This document shows positions 1 through 5,102 of a stretch of 6,561 bases of DNA, one piece after another. The stretch covers positions 1 to 6,561 of the forward strand of contig PCVM01000067.1 of NCBI GenBank assembly GCA_002796045.1, in the 5' to 3' direction. This DNA is from Candidatus Roizmanbacteria bacterium CG11_big_fil_rev_8_21_14_0_20_36_8. Its GTDB lineage: Bacteria > Patescibacteriota > Microgenomatia > UBA1406 > GWC2-37-13. The stretch's first letter is position 1, and each line of letters starts with the position of its first letter. The position numbers and the translations under genes were made by a program. The notes under the pieces were generated by a model. The model ran no database searches. It saw only the letters and a list, made by a program, of their open reading frames with translations, and was not told where the DNA came from.

Positions 1-44
1 AAATTATGTTCCCGAGCTCCCTTAACAGTGATAAAGTCATTCAT
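1..44 (-). CDS. uvrA: UvrA, excinuclease ABC subunit A (N-terminal 14 codons only)
   Basis: Reading the minus strand from an ATG at 44-42 gives MNDFITVKGAREHN, then a Leu or Phe codon cut by the window edge. The pattern I-x-V-K-G-A-R-E-H-N is the conserved extreme N-terminus of UvrA, the ABC-type ATPase that finds helix-distorting lesions and loads UvrB onto DNA. Only this opening is present; the Walker motifs and zinc fingers lie outside the window. The gene follows uvrB by 45 bp on the same strand, a common arrangement that supports the call. Its frame is the same as that of uvrB, with only the uvrB TAG and 15 sense codons between them. No Shine-Dalgarno sequence is visible before the ATG. 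The identification rests on a short but very characteristic motif plus the uvrB neighbour. Confidence 0.85.
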   Translation of the reverse strand, partial: MNDFITVKGAREHN

Positions 45-54
45 AAAGGTGTAA

Positions 55-83
55 AGTTTACTTGTTCTGATGCAAAAGATCAA
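55..83 (-). promoter_or_regulatory. Possible weak promoter for uvrA
   Basis: On the minus strand a TTGATC (78-83, 4 of 6 matches to TTGACA) and TAAACT (55-60, 4 of 6 matches to TATAAT) are separated by exactly 17 nt. The predicted transcription start would fall only a few bases before the uvrA ATG at 44. Both boxes are imperfect and the region is AT-rich, so uvrA may simply be read through from uvrB. Confidence 0.25.
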
Positions 84-89
84 GGAGAG

Positions 90-2105
90 CTAGCAAGATT
101 TTAATTCTCTCGCCTTATCACGAAGAGTTATAGCTGCTTCAAAATTCATATCAGTAGCATATTTTTTCATCTCTCGTTCAATTTTTTTGATCATTTTCTT
201 TTTATCGTATGGAGTCATCGCTGATGAATCAATATCAGAAAGCATTACTAAATCAATTTCGCTGTCTAAAGCTTTAATCATTTTATCTTTATCAGGCCTT
301 TCAACAATCTTCTCACGAACGGGCTTAATAACAGTCTTTGGATCAATCCCATGCAACTTGTTGTATGTGACCTGCAATTTTCTACGTCTTTTGATTTCAG
401 AGACTGAGGCTTTGATCGATCCTGTTTCACGATCTGCATACAAAATGACCCTACCGTCAATGTTTCTTGCTGCACGTCCCATAGTTTGGATAAGTGAAGT
501 TTTTGAACGTAAGAAACCTTCTTTATCAGCGTCAAGTATGGCGACTAATGTAACCTCAGGAAGATCTAAACCTTCACGAAGTAAATTTACTCCAATAAGG
601 ACGTCAAACTCATTCTTACGCAAATTATCTAGAATATCCGACCTTTCAAGCGTTAGAACATCAGAATGAAGATACTCTGCTCTTATTTCACGTTCTCTCA
701 AATATTCAGTCAAATCCTCAGCCGTTTTTTTTGTCAATGTTGTAACTAGAGTTTTTTCTCCTTTTTTGGCTTGTTTTACCACTTCCTCAATCAGATCTGG
801 TATTTCAGATGTCGCAGGCCTTATATCTATCTCAGGATCAACTATTCCAGTTGGCCTTATTAATTGTTCAGCAATCTCCGATCTCTCAAGTTCCCAATCG
901 TTTGGAGTCGCAGAAACATAAACTATATTTGGAGGAATTTTATAGAATTCATCAAACTTAAGAGGTCTATTATCATAAGATGCGTTTAATCTAAATCCGA
1001 AATCAATAAGTGTTTTTTTCCTACTATGATCACCATTGTACATTCCCCTAATTTGTGGAACTGTTATGTGGGACTCATCAATAAATACAAGAAAGTCATC
1101 TCCATAGGCATGTTTAAAATAGTCAAGTAAGGAATTCGGAGGATCGCCAGGTTTTCTTCCATCAAAGTATCTGGAATAATTTTCAATTCCGTTTACATAA
1201 CCTACTTCTTTTATCATCTCCAGATCATAATTTACTTTTCTAAGTAGCCTTTGTGCTTCGACATCTTTGCCAAGTTTTTTTAATTGTTTGTACTCATTTT
1301 GTAGATCGTGTCTGATTTGTGACTCTGAACTTTGAACTACCTTTGGATCAGTTAGATAAAGTTTTGCTGGATAAATCGTGAATGAGTCACGCGGCATGTC
1401 AACCATATTTACTTCTTGACCAGTTTGTGGGTTGATGCATAATATTTCCTTAACCTTTCCATATTCTTCAATTATTCTGATCCCATACTCTTCATAAGGT
1501 ACATAAATATCGATGTGACTCCCTCTGATGCGAAACGTTCCACGGGAAAAATCAAATTCAGATCTTTCATAGAGCAGTTCTGACAACTTGACTGCTAAAT
1601 TTTTCCAAACAATCGACTCGCCAACATTGATTTTGATCATATGCTTTCCATAATCGACAGGTGAGCCGATATTGTAAATACAAGACACTGACCCGACGAC
1701 AATTACATCTTTTCTGGTTAGAATGTTCGTTGACGTTTGCAAACGCAACTTATCGATTAAATCATTTACCTCAGCCTCTTTTTCAATGTAAGTGTCAGTT
1801 GAAGGCATATATGCTTCTGGTTGGTAGTAATCGTAATAAGAGACAAAATACGAAACAGCATTATTTGGAAAAAAATCTCTAAACTCTTGATAAAGTTGCC
1901 CCGCCAATGTTTTATTGTGTGAGATTATCAATGTAGGTTTCTGTAAATCACATATCATGTTTGCCATAGTGAAGGTTTTTCCAGACCCGGTGACGCCCAG
2001 AAGTACCTGATTTTTCACGTTGCGAACTACACCATCTTCAAGTTTTTTGATAGCACTTGGCTGATCGCCAGTTGGTTTGAAAGTTGACTGCAGGTCGAAT
2101 AACAT
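90..2105 (-). CDS. uvrB: UvrB, excinuclease ABC subunit B
   Basis: UvrB is the damage-verifying helicase-like subunit of nucleotide excision repair: it receives lesions from UvrA and recruits UvrC. The 671-residue product has the complete architecture. It has Walker A GVTGSGKT (37-44), the tyrosine-rich beta-hairpin YYDYYQPEAY (90-99) that clamps DNA strands, the DESH box (343-346), VSATP, the helicase VI motif QTMGRAARN (about 540-548), and a C-terminal UVR domain (about 635-671) for UvrC contact. Length matches the family (about 660-680). I chose the ATG at 2105, giving MLFDLQSTFKPTGDQP. An in-frame TTG six codons upstream would add MFIIPI, but it lies upstream of the TATAAT box (2113-2118) that probably drives the gene. 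The gene ends with a Cys codon and TAG, 45 bp before uvrA in the same frame. It is divergent from the methyltransferase gene. No defects are seen. Confidence 0.98.
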   Translation of the reverse strand: MLFDLQSTFKPTGDQPSAIKKLEDGVVRNVKNQVLLGVTGSGKTFTMANMICDLQKPTLIISHNKTLAGQLYQEFRDFFPNNAVSYFVSYYDYYQPEAYMPSTDTYIEKEAEVNDLIDKLRLQTSTNILTRKDVIVVGSVSCIYNIGSPVDYGKHMIKINVGESIVWKNLAVKLSELLYERSEFDFSRGTFRIRGSHIDIYVPYEEYGIRIIEEYGKVKEILCINPQTGQEVNMVDMPRDSFTIYPAKLYLTDPKVVQSSESQIRHDLQNEYKQLKKLGKDVEAQRLLRKVNYDLEMIKEVGYVNGIENYSRYFDGRKPGDPPNSLLDYFKHAYGDDFLVFIDESHITVPQIRGMYNGDHSRKKTLIDFGFRLNASYDNRPLKFDEFYKIPPNIVYVSATPNDWELERSEIAEQLIRPTGIVDPEIDIRPATSEIPDLIEEVVKQAKKGEKTLVTTLTKKTAEDLTEYLREREIRAEYLHSDVLTLERSDILDNLRKNEFDVLIGVNLLREGLDLPEVTLVAILDADKEGFLRSKTSLIQTMGRAARNIDGRVILYADRETGSIKASVSEIKRRRKLQVTYNKLHGIDPKTVIKPVREKIVERPDKDKMIKALDSEIDLVMLSDIDSSAMTPYDKKKMIKKIEREMKKYATDMNFEAAITLRDKARELKSC

Positions 2106-2112
2106 GATAGGT

Positions 2113-2118
2113 ATTATA
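2113..2118 (-). promoter_or_regulatory. -10 box for uvrB (leaderless-type spacing)
   Basis: A perfect TATAAT reads on the minus strand, ending 7 nt before the uvrB ATG at 2105. With a usual start site 6-8 nt after the hexamer, transcription would begin at or next to the A of the ATG, leaving no room for a ribosome-binding site. A TG pair lies two bases upstream of the hexamer, slightly off the extended -10 position. No good -35 is visible at 16-18 nt. It faces away from the TATAAT at 2133-2138. Confidence 0.55.
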
Positions 2119-2132
2119 AACAATCTGTAAGA

Positions 2133-2138
2133 TATAAT
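2133..2138 (+). promoter_or_regulatory. -10 box for the methyltransferase-rsmI operon (leaderless-type spacing)
   Basis: A perfect TATAAT on the plus strand is followed by exactly 6 nt (GTTTAT) and the ATG at 2145, so the expected start nucleotide is the A of the start codon. No convincing -35 is seen at the usual distance. It lies 14 bp from the oppositely oriented uvrB -10 box, so the two promoters must share or compete for the same short stretch. Confidence 0.55.
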
Positions 2139-2144
2139 GTTTAT

Positions 2145-3020
2145 ATGGCAATACTAACTAGTTCAGAGTGGGAAGAATACAAGCTTCTCGATTCAGGGGA
2201 TGGACGCCGACTGGAAAAGTATGGCAAATATAAGCTTGATAGACCAGATCCTGAAGTTCTTTGGGGACCAAAATTGTCCTACGAAGAGTGGTCAAAAGTA
2301 GATGCATATTATGAGCGTGAAACAACTGAAAAAGGATCTTGGAATATGAACACGCCACTTCCTGATAAATGGGAGCTGCACTATAAGAATTTATCTTTTT
2401 GGGTGAAACCTACACCTTTCAAACATACCGGAGTTTTCCCAGAACAGGCATTGCAGTGGGATTGGATAATAAGTTCTATCTCCAAAACTAATCGTAAAGT
2501 TTCTCTTTTAAATCTATTTGCCTACACTGGGGCAGCATCTCTAGCTGCTGCATCAGTTGGCGCTACAGTTACACATGTTGATTCTTCAAAACCAGCCGTG
2601 ACCTGGGCCAATGAAAATAGAATTTTGTCAAAATTACCAGATGATCTGATCAGATGGATTGTTGATGATGTTGTAAAATTTACCACTCGAGAAATTCGAC
2701 GTGGCCGAAAATATGATGCAATCATTCTTGATCCACCAGTATATGGACATGGTCCAAAAGGCGAGAGATGGGATTTTAGTCTTGATATTGTACAACTTCT
2801 TAACAACTGCAAACATCTTTTATCTGAGCAGCCATTATTTGTACTTCTAAATTCTTATGCCGTTTCACATTCTGCATTAACTCTAAATAACATCATGAGT
2901 GATATATTTAATGACTTCGCTGGAACAATAGATAGTGGCGAACTTACGCTGAGAGATGAATCAAGAAAACGACTATTATCAACAGGAATCTACGCCCAGT
3001 GGAAATCTAATACCATTTAA
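2145..3020 (+). CDS. Class I SAM-dependent methyltransferase, RlmI-like (COG1092-type), probably RNA-directed
   Basis: The 291-residue protein has a Rossmann-fold methyltransferase core. Motif I for S-adenosylmethionine binding is LNLFAYTGAASL (122-133), with acidic VDSS at 145-148 ending strand 2 for the ribose hydroxyls. Motif IV is ILDPPVYGHG (194-203), of the DPP type found in RlmI/RlmK-like rRNA cytosine or guanine methyltransferases rather than the NPPY of adenine enzymes. The N-terminal part (about 8-45, W-x-x-Y-x-LLDSGDGRRLEKYG and RPDPEVLWGP) is conserved in a bacterial subgroup of these enzymes. It replaces the PUA domain of E. coli RlmI, which is absent here. The target nucleotide cannot be told from sequence; 23S rRNA is the family expectation. 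The gene starts 6 nt after a TATAAT box and is followed after 10 bp by rsmI, so both were probably co-transcribed as an rRNA-modification pair. I am sure of the fold, less so of the substrate. Confidence 0.9.
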   Translation: MAILTSSEWEEYKLLDSGDGRRLEKYGKYKLDRPDPEVLWGPKLSYEEWSKVDAYYERETTEKGSWNMNTPLPDKWELHYKNLSFWVKPTPFKHTGVFPEQALQWDWIISSISKTNRKVSLLNLFAYTGAASLAAASVGATVTHVDSSKPAVTWANENRILSKLPDDLIRWIVDDVVKFTTREIRRGRKYDAIILDPPVYGHGPKGERWDFSLDIVQLLNNCKHLLSEQPLFVLLNSYAVSHSALTLNNIMSDIFNDFAGTIDSGELTLRDESRKRLLSTGIYAQWKSNTI

Positions 3021-3030
3021 TCAAGCACAT

Positions 3031-3723
3031 ATGCTTTACATAATCGGAACCCCCATCGGAAACATTCAAGACATCTCTTATCGTGCCGCAAGTATTTTAC
3101 AATCATGTAAATATATTCTCTGCGAAGACACGCGGTCTGCAGATATAATGCTCTCGAAATTGGTTGAATTGACAGGTATTACTCCAAAAACAAAGTCTCA
3201 TAAATTAATTTCATACTATAAAGATCGTGAAATGGAAAAGCTCCCTGAGATTATTGATTTATTAAACGCAGGAAATGATATGTGTTTGATCAGTGAAGCC
3301 GGGATGCCTTTGATATCTGACCCAGGCTATCTTCTCATGAAAGTTGCGATCAACGAAGGAATTGAGTACACGGTAATACCGGGACCATCGTCAGTGCTTA
3401 CAGCTCTAATCCACTCTGGTTATAAATCAGACACTTTTATGTTTCTTGGTTTTTTGCCAAAGAAAAAAGGACAACTTCTAAAACTGATTGATAAAATTAA
3501 AAAAATTAAAGAAGTATTTCCAAATAATTCATTTGTGGCTTTTGAATCTCCACATAGAATAAAGGAAACAATAGAAATTTTGAGGCGAGAACTTCCAGAG
3601 AATAGCGTCACCATAGCACGTGAGCTAACTAAGAAATATGAAGAGGTATTTAGAATTAATCAAAAGAATGAACTCACAGCAGAGACCGAAATTAAAGGTG
3701 AAATCACTTTAGTAATTGACTAA
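3031..3723 (+). CDS. rsmI: RsmI, 16S rRNA (cytidine(1402)-2'-O)-methyltransferase
   Basis: RsmI adds the 2'-O-methyl group to C1402 of 16S rRNA in the decoding centre. The 230-residue product shows the tetrapyrrole-methylase-like fold motifs in order: TPIGN (7-11), CEDTR (31-35), SEAGMPLISDPGY (88-100, the family signature, usually SDAGTP), PGPS (117-120), GFLP (140-143), FESPHR (171-176), ARELTKKYEE (196-205) and a terminal KGE (222-224). It ends just after the catalytic fold and lacks the C-terminal extension of the about 286-residue E. coli protein. I place the start at the ATG at 3031, which begins MLYIIGTPIGN exactly as in the family. An upstream in-frame ATG at 2956 would overlap the preceding gene by 65 bp with unrelated sequence. 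No Shine-Dalgarno is present; a TTTAAT lies 9 nt upstream, so an internal promoter is possible. The stop codon abuts that of the opposing gene at 3724. Confidence 0.96.
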   Translation: MLYIIGTPIGNIQDISYRAASILQSCKYILCEDTRSADIMLSKLVELTGITPKTKSHKLISYYKDREMEKLPEIIDLLNAGNDMCLISEAGMPLISDPGYLLMKVAINEGIEYTVIPGPSSVLTALIHSGYKSDTFMFLGFLPKKKGQLLKLIDKIKKIKEVFPNNSFVAFESPHRIKETIEILRRELPENSVTIARELTKKYEEVFRINQKNELTAETEIKGEITLVID

Positions 3724-3932
3724 TTACATCAACTCTTTTACTAGGTAGTGAGTTCCAGCCAAAACAGCAATGTCAGCAATAAGTGAAAGCCAATAGCTGA
3801 GGATTGGAGTATCTGGAAAAATTAGAACATCAGATAGTCCCCAACCTTCCTCCAAAAAAATACCACTCCTGTGCCAACTAACAAAGCTGTTAAAGGCGTA
3901 TGCCTGTTATAACTTTTGTGAAAAATCGACAT
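3724..3932 (-). pseudogene. Small two-helix membrane protein, frame broken at a T7 run
   Basis: An ATG at 3932-3930 opens MSIFHKSYNRHTPLTALLVG, but the frame ends at a TAA (3822-3824) after 36 codons. The adjacent frame continues as plausible coding sequence (EEGWGLSDVLIFPDTP, then SYWLSLIADIAVLAG) to a TAA at 3724-3726. The frames join at seven T (3854-3860 on the minus strand). One extra T, or a -1 slip, gives VVFFLEEGWG and a 69-residue protein with two hydrophobic helices (about 13-27 and 44-63) around a short acidic loop. The span of 209 bp is one base short of 70 codons. The start lies 10 bp after the zinc-ribbon gene and the stop touches the rsmI stop, as expected of a real gene in a compact genome. 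It could be a sequencing error in a homopolymer, a fresh pseudogene, or slippage-dependent expression. I do not recognise the family and can assign no function. Confidence 0.6.
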
Positions 3933-3942
3933 AAATATTTAA

Positions 3943-4506
3943 TTATCCTTCAAATTCTGGAAAATCCTTGGTTCCATTTGGTTTAAATGATCCTGGGCCG
4001 CCTTTTGAAGCATTCATCCAATCAACATAAGTGCATCCTGTCGCTTCTTTTTTTTCACGATCCCAGCCTCCAGTGCTACATTTTTTAAACCTTTTCCCTT
4101 TTGCAGTAGTCATCATCACGAGTTTACTCTTGCATTCAGGACACTCTTCATCAAGCTCTTCTTTGGCAGCTTGAATCCATTCGATGTAGTCGCAACCTGT
4201 GGCTTTTTTAGCTTCACGATCCCACGAATTTGTCGAACATTTTTTTAATTTCTTTCCAAAACGAGTAGTTGTAAGAACTAATGGCTCTCCGCACTTAGGA
4301 CACTTCTCATCTAATTCCTTTGGTTCTGGAGTTATCCATTTAACATATGGGCAACCCTCAACTTGTCGAAGCTCTGAGTTCCAAGAACCTTTCGAACATC
4401 TTCGCAATTGCTTTCCTGTTGGAGTTTCTTCAATGGGTCCCAGCTCCGCTTGGCATTTTGGACAAAGATCCTTATCTGGGTTAGTGGGTGTATTATTATT
4501 TGACAT
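3943..4506 (-). CDS. Triple C4 zinc-ribbon protein of topoisomerase I C-terminal type
   Basis: The 187-residue protein is built almost wholly from three tandem C4 zinc ribbons resembling the zf-C4_Topoisom domain at the end of bacterial topoisomerase I, which binds single-stranded DNA. Zinc-ligand cysteines are C15, C18, C37, C52; C69, C72, C90, C105; and C122, C125, C143, C158. The spacing is CX2C-X17/18-C-X14-C. The first pair sits in CPxC, and the third Cys in CSTxxWDxE or similar. Usual topoisomerase fingers have a short link (C-S-x-Y-P-x-C) where these carry a 14-residue W-x-x-E-containing insert ending GC-x-Y-x-x-W. There is no topoisomerase catalytic domain. The tail is acidic (DFPEFEG), and a flexible N-terminus is rich in Asn, Thr and Pro. 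The start at 4506 is 5 nt after a TAGAAT -10 box; an overlapping ATG at 4510 is out of frame. It was probably co-transcribed with the small membrane gene 10 bp downstream. Nucleic-acid binding is inferred; the actual role is unknown. Confidence 0.85.
   Translation of the reverse strand: MSNNNTPTNPDKDLCPKCQAELGPIEETPTGKQLRRCSKGSWNSELRQVEGCPYVKWITPEPKELDEKCPKCGEPLVLTTTRFGKKLKKCSTNSWDREAKKATGCDYIEWIQAAKEELDEECPECKSKLVMMTTAKGKRFKKCSTGGWDREKKEATGCTYVDWMNASKGGPGSFKPNGTKDFPEFEG
4015..4473 (-). repeat. Three tandem in-gene repeats encoding the zinc ribbons
   Basis: Three coding repeats occupy about 4333-4473, 4174-4311 and 4015-4152, with periods of 54 and 53 codons. Repeats 2 and 3 are the most alike, sharing GKxxKKCSTxxWDREXKxATGC; repeat 1 has diverged (RRCSKGSWNSELRQVEGC). 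This order suggests that the pair 2-3 arose by the most recent duplication. Confidence 0.8.
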
Positions 4507-4511
4507 ACATC

Positions 4512-4540
4512 ATTCTACATAAATAAAATTAAAAATGCAA
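4512..4540 (-). promoter_or_regulatory. Promoter for the zinc-ribbon gene (leaderless-type spacing)
   Basis: On the minus strand TTGCAT (4535-4540) and TAGAAT (4512-4517, 5 of 6 matches) are separated by 17 nt. The -10 hexamer ends 5 nt before the ATG at 4506, so the transcript would begin at or within a base or two of the start codon. Confidence 0.45.
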
Positions 4541-4614
4541 TAGTTATTTTATGGGTAATTATACAACAATTATAATACTTTTTTTTCCCAACCTCAGAGG
4601 TGTGTAAGAGCGTT

Positions 4615-4644
4615 TTGACAATCTATAACATACTTTTCGTTAAT
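4615..4644 (+). promoter_or_regulatory. Promoter-like sequence with perfect -35
   Basis: TTGACA (4615-4620), 18 nt, then GTTAAT (4639-4644, 4 of 6 matches). Six nt later an ATG at 4651 opens a 16-codon ORF (MFTTFTMLFRFSQTVI, TAG at 4699-4701). This is the same hexamer-N6-ATG spacing seen at real genes in the window. The -10 box lies inside the odd palindrome GTTAATTTAAC. No conventional gene lies downstream on this strand before the opposing membrane-protein gene, so a product would be a peptide or small RNA. Confidence 0.3.
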
Positions 4645-4697
4645 TTAACCATGTTCACCACGTTTACAATGCTCTTTCGTTTCTCGCAGACGGTCAT
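4623..4697 (-). CDS. Possible 24-residue peptide ORF (or small RNA start)
   Basis: An ATG at 4697 opens 24 codons ending in TAG at 4623-4625. The peptide is basic and mildly amphipathic, with a Lys/Arg-rich start (MTVCEKRKS), a Val/Asn/Met middle and the end KLTKSML. A perfect TATAAT (4704-4709) stands exactly 6 nt before the ATG, the same arrangement as at the methyltransferase gene. It lies antisense to the 16-codon plus-strand ORF, so at most one is likely to be a protein. ORFs this short occur often by chance, and I do not recognise the sequence. Confidence 0.22.
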   Translation of the reverse strand: MTVCEKRKSIVNVVNMVKLTKSML

Positions 4698-4703
4698 TTA
4701 GTA

Positions 4704-4709
4704 ATTATA
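4704..4709 (-). promoter_or_regulatory. -10 box before the 24-codon ORF
   Basis: Perfect TATAAT on the minus strand, 6 nt before the ATG at 4697. A weak TTTATT (4727-4732) is at the -35 distance of 17 nt. The surroundings are AT-rich, so chance occurrence is quite possible. Confidence 0.3.
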
Positions 4710-4765
4710 TATTCACTATTATTTTAAATAAAATTTTACAACTTGTTAAGTTTTTGCTAAAAGTC

Positions 4766-5074
4766 TTAATAAGATGTCACGACGATATACCCTGATATCA
4801 ATACCACGATCATCCACTCGATCATGCTAGAAATATTTCTTCCTTTAAAACGCAAGAATTTATAGATATTGAAGCTTGTAGTTAAAGTAGAAATTGTTAA
4901 AATAATTGTTGAAAAAATCACATAAACATATGACGCTTCATGCATTATTTTTGGTGGCACTGCAAAAGCATTACTCCTCGTCAGATATATCCCTAAGTAT
5001 ATCTCAACATAAAATATAACTGCCAAGCTATAGATAAGTAAGAATCTTCTAAAAATAAGCTTTAAGATTGACAT
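4766..5074 (-). CDS. Small three-helix membrane protein, unknown function
   Basis: I do not recognise this 102-residue protein. It has three hydrophobic segments, about residues 11-31 (FLLIYSLAVIFYVEIYLGIYL), 47-69 and 84-101. Positive residues precede helix 1 (KLIFRR) and sit between helices 2 and 3 (YKFLRFKGR), which by the positive-inside rule puts the N-terminus and the second loop in the cytoplasm. The loop between helices 1 and 2 (TRSNAFAVPPKIMHEA) would be outside. The protein ends right after helix 3, so it could be a complete minimal protein or a C-terminally shortened one. The start at 5074 follows a TGT-GATAAA extended -10-like sequence by 6 nt. It is isolated: the palindromic element lies upstream and the gene-poor gap downstream. 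Hydrophobic pattern and topology support real coding. Confidence 0.65.
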   Translation of the reverse strand: MSILKLIFRRFLLIYSLAVIFYVEIYLGIYLTRSNAFAVPPKIMHEASYVYVIFSTIILTISTLTTSFNIYKFLRFKGRNISSMIEWMIVVLISGYIVVTSY

Positions 5075-5080
5075 GTTTTA

Positions 5081-5089
5081 TTTATCACA
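5081..5089 (-). promoter_or_regulatory. Extended -10-like box for the three-helix protein gene
   Basis: On the minus strand TGT (5087-5089) precedes GATAAA (5081-5086, 4 of 6 matches), followed by 6 nt and the ATG at 5074. The match is modest; it is listed because the spacing repeats that of neighbouring genes. Confidence 0.3.
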
Positions 5090-5102
5090 CACTAACGTTT
5101 AG

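Larger units (their letters stand above)
4507..4765. other. Gene-poor 259-bp gap with opposing promoter-like signals
   Basis: This stretch has no ORF of ordinary size. It holds the zinc-ribbon promoter, a perfect TTGACA on the plus strand (4615-4620), and a perfect TATAAT on the minus strand (4704-4709). It also holds two 11-bp odd palindromes, ACCTCAGAGGT (4591-4601) and GTTAATTTAAC (4639-4649). An AT-only hairpin (ATTATA 4558-4563 with TATAAT 4571-4576) is followed by a T8 run (4579-4586), and a short AACTT-GTT-AAGTT hairpin (4740-4752) runs into T5 on the plus strand. GC-richer patches at 4590-4615 and 4651-4695 stand out from the AT-rich flanks. A small RNA or small peptide is possible; I recognise no known RNA family. 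Confidence 0.5.

Noticed and set aside
187..669. Plus-strand 160-codon ORF
   Set aside because: Lies wholly inside uvrB on the opposite strand; the product is Ser-rich with no recognisable motif, while uvrB is certain.
2106..2123. Upstream TTG start of uvrB adding MFIIPI
   Set aside because: The added residues are not family-like, and the TTG lies upstream of the probable -10 box; the ATG at 2105 gives the usual UvrB N-terminus.
2956..3030. Upstream ATG start for rsmI
   Set aside because: It would overlap the methyltransferase gene by 65 bp and add 25 residues unlike RsmI, which normally begins a few residues before TPIGN.
4199..4522. Plus-strand 107-codon ORF opposite the zinc-ribbon gene
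   Set aside because: Shadow of the Cys-repeat coding sequence, which has regular zinc-ligand spacing on the minus strand.
4557..4586. Intrinsic terminator (AT hairpin plus T8) on the plus strand
   Set aside because: The stem is only six A-T pairs and no plus-strand gene lies just upstream, so a working terminator is doubtful.
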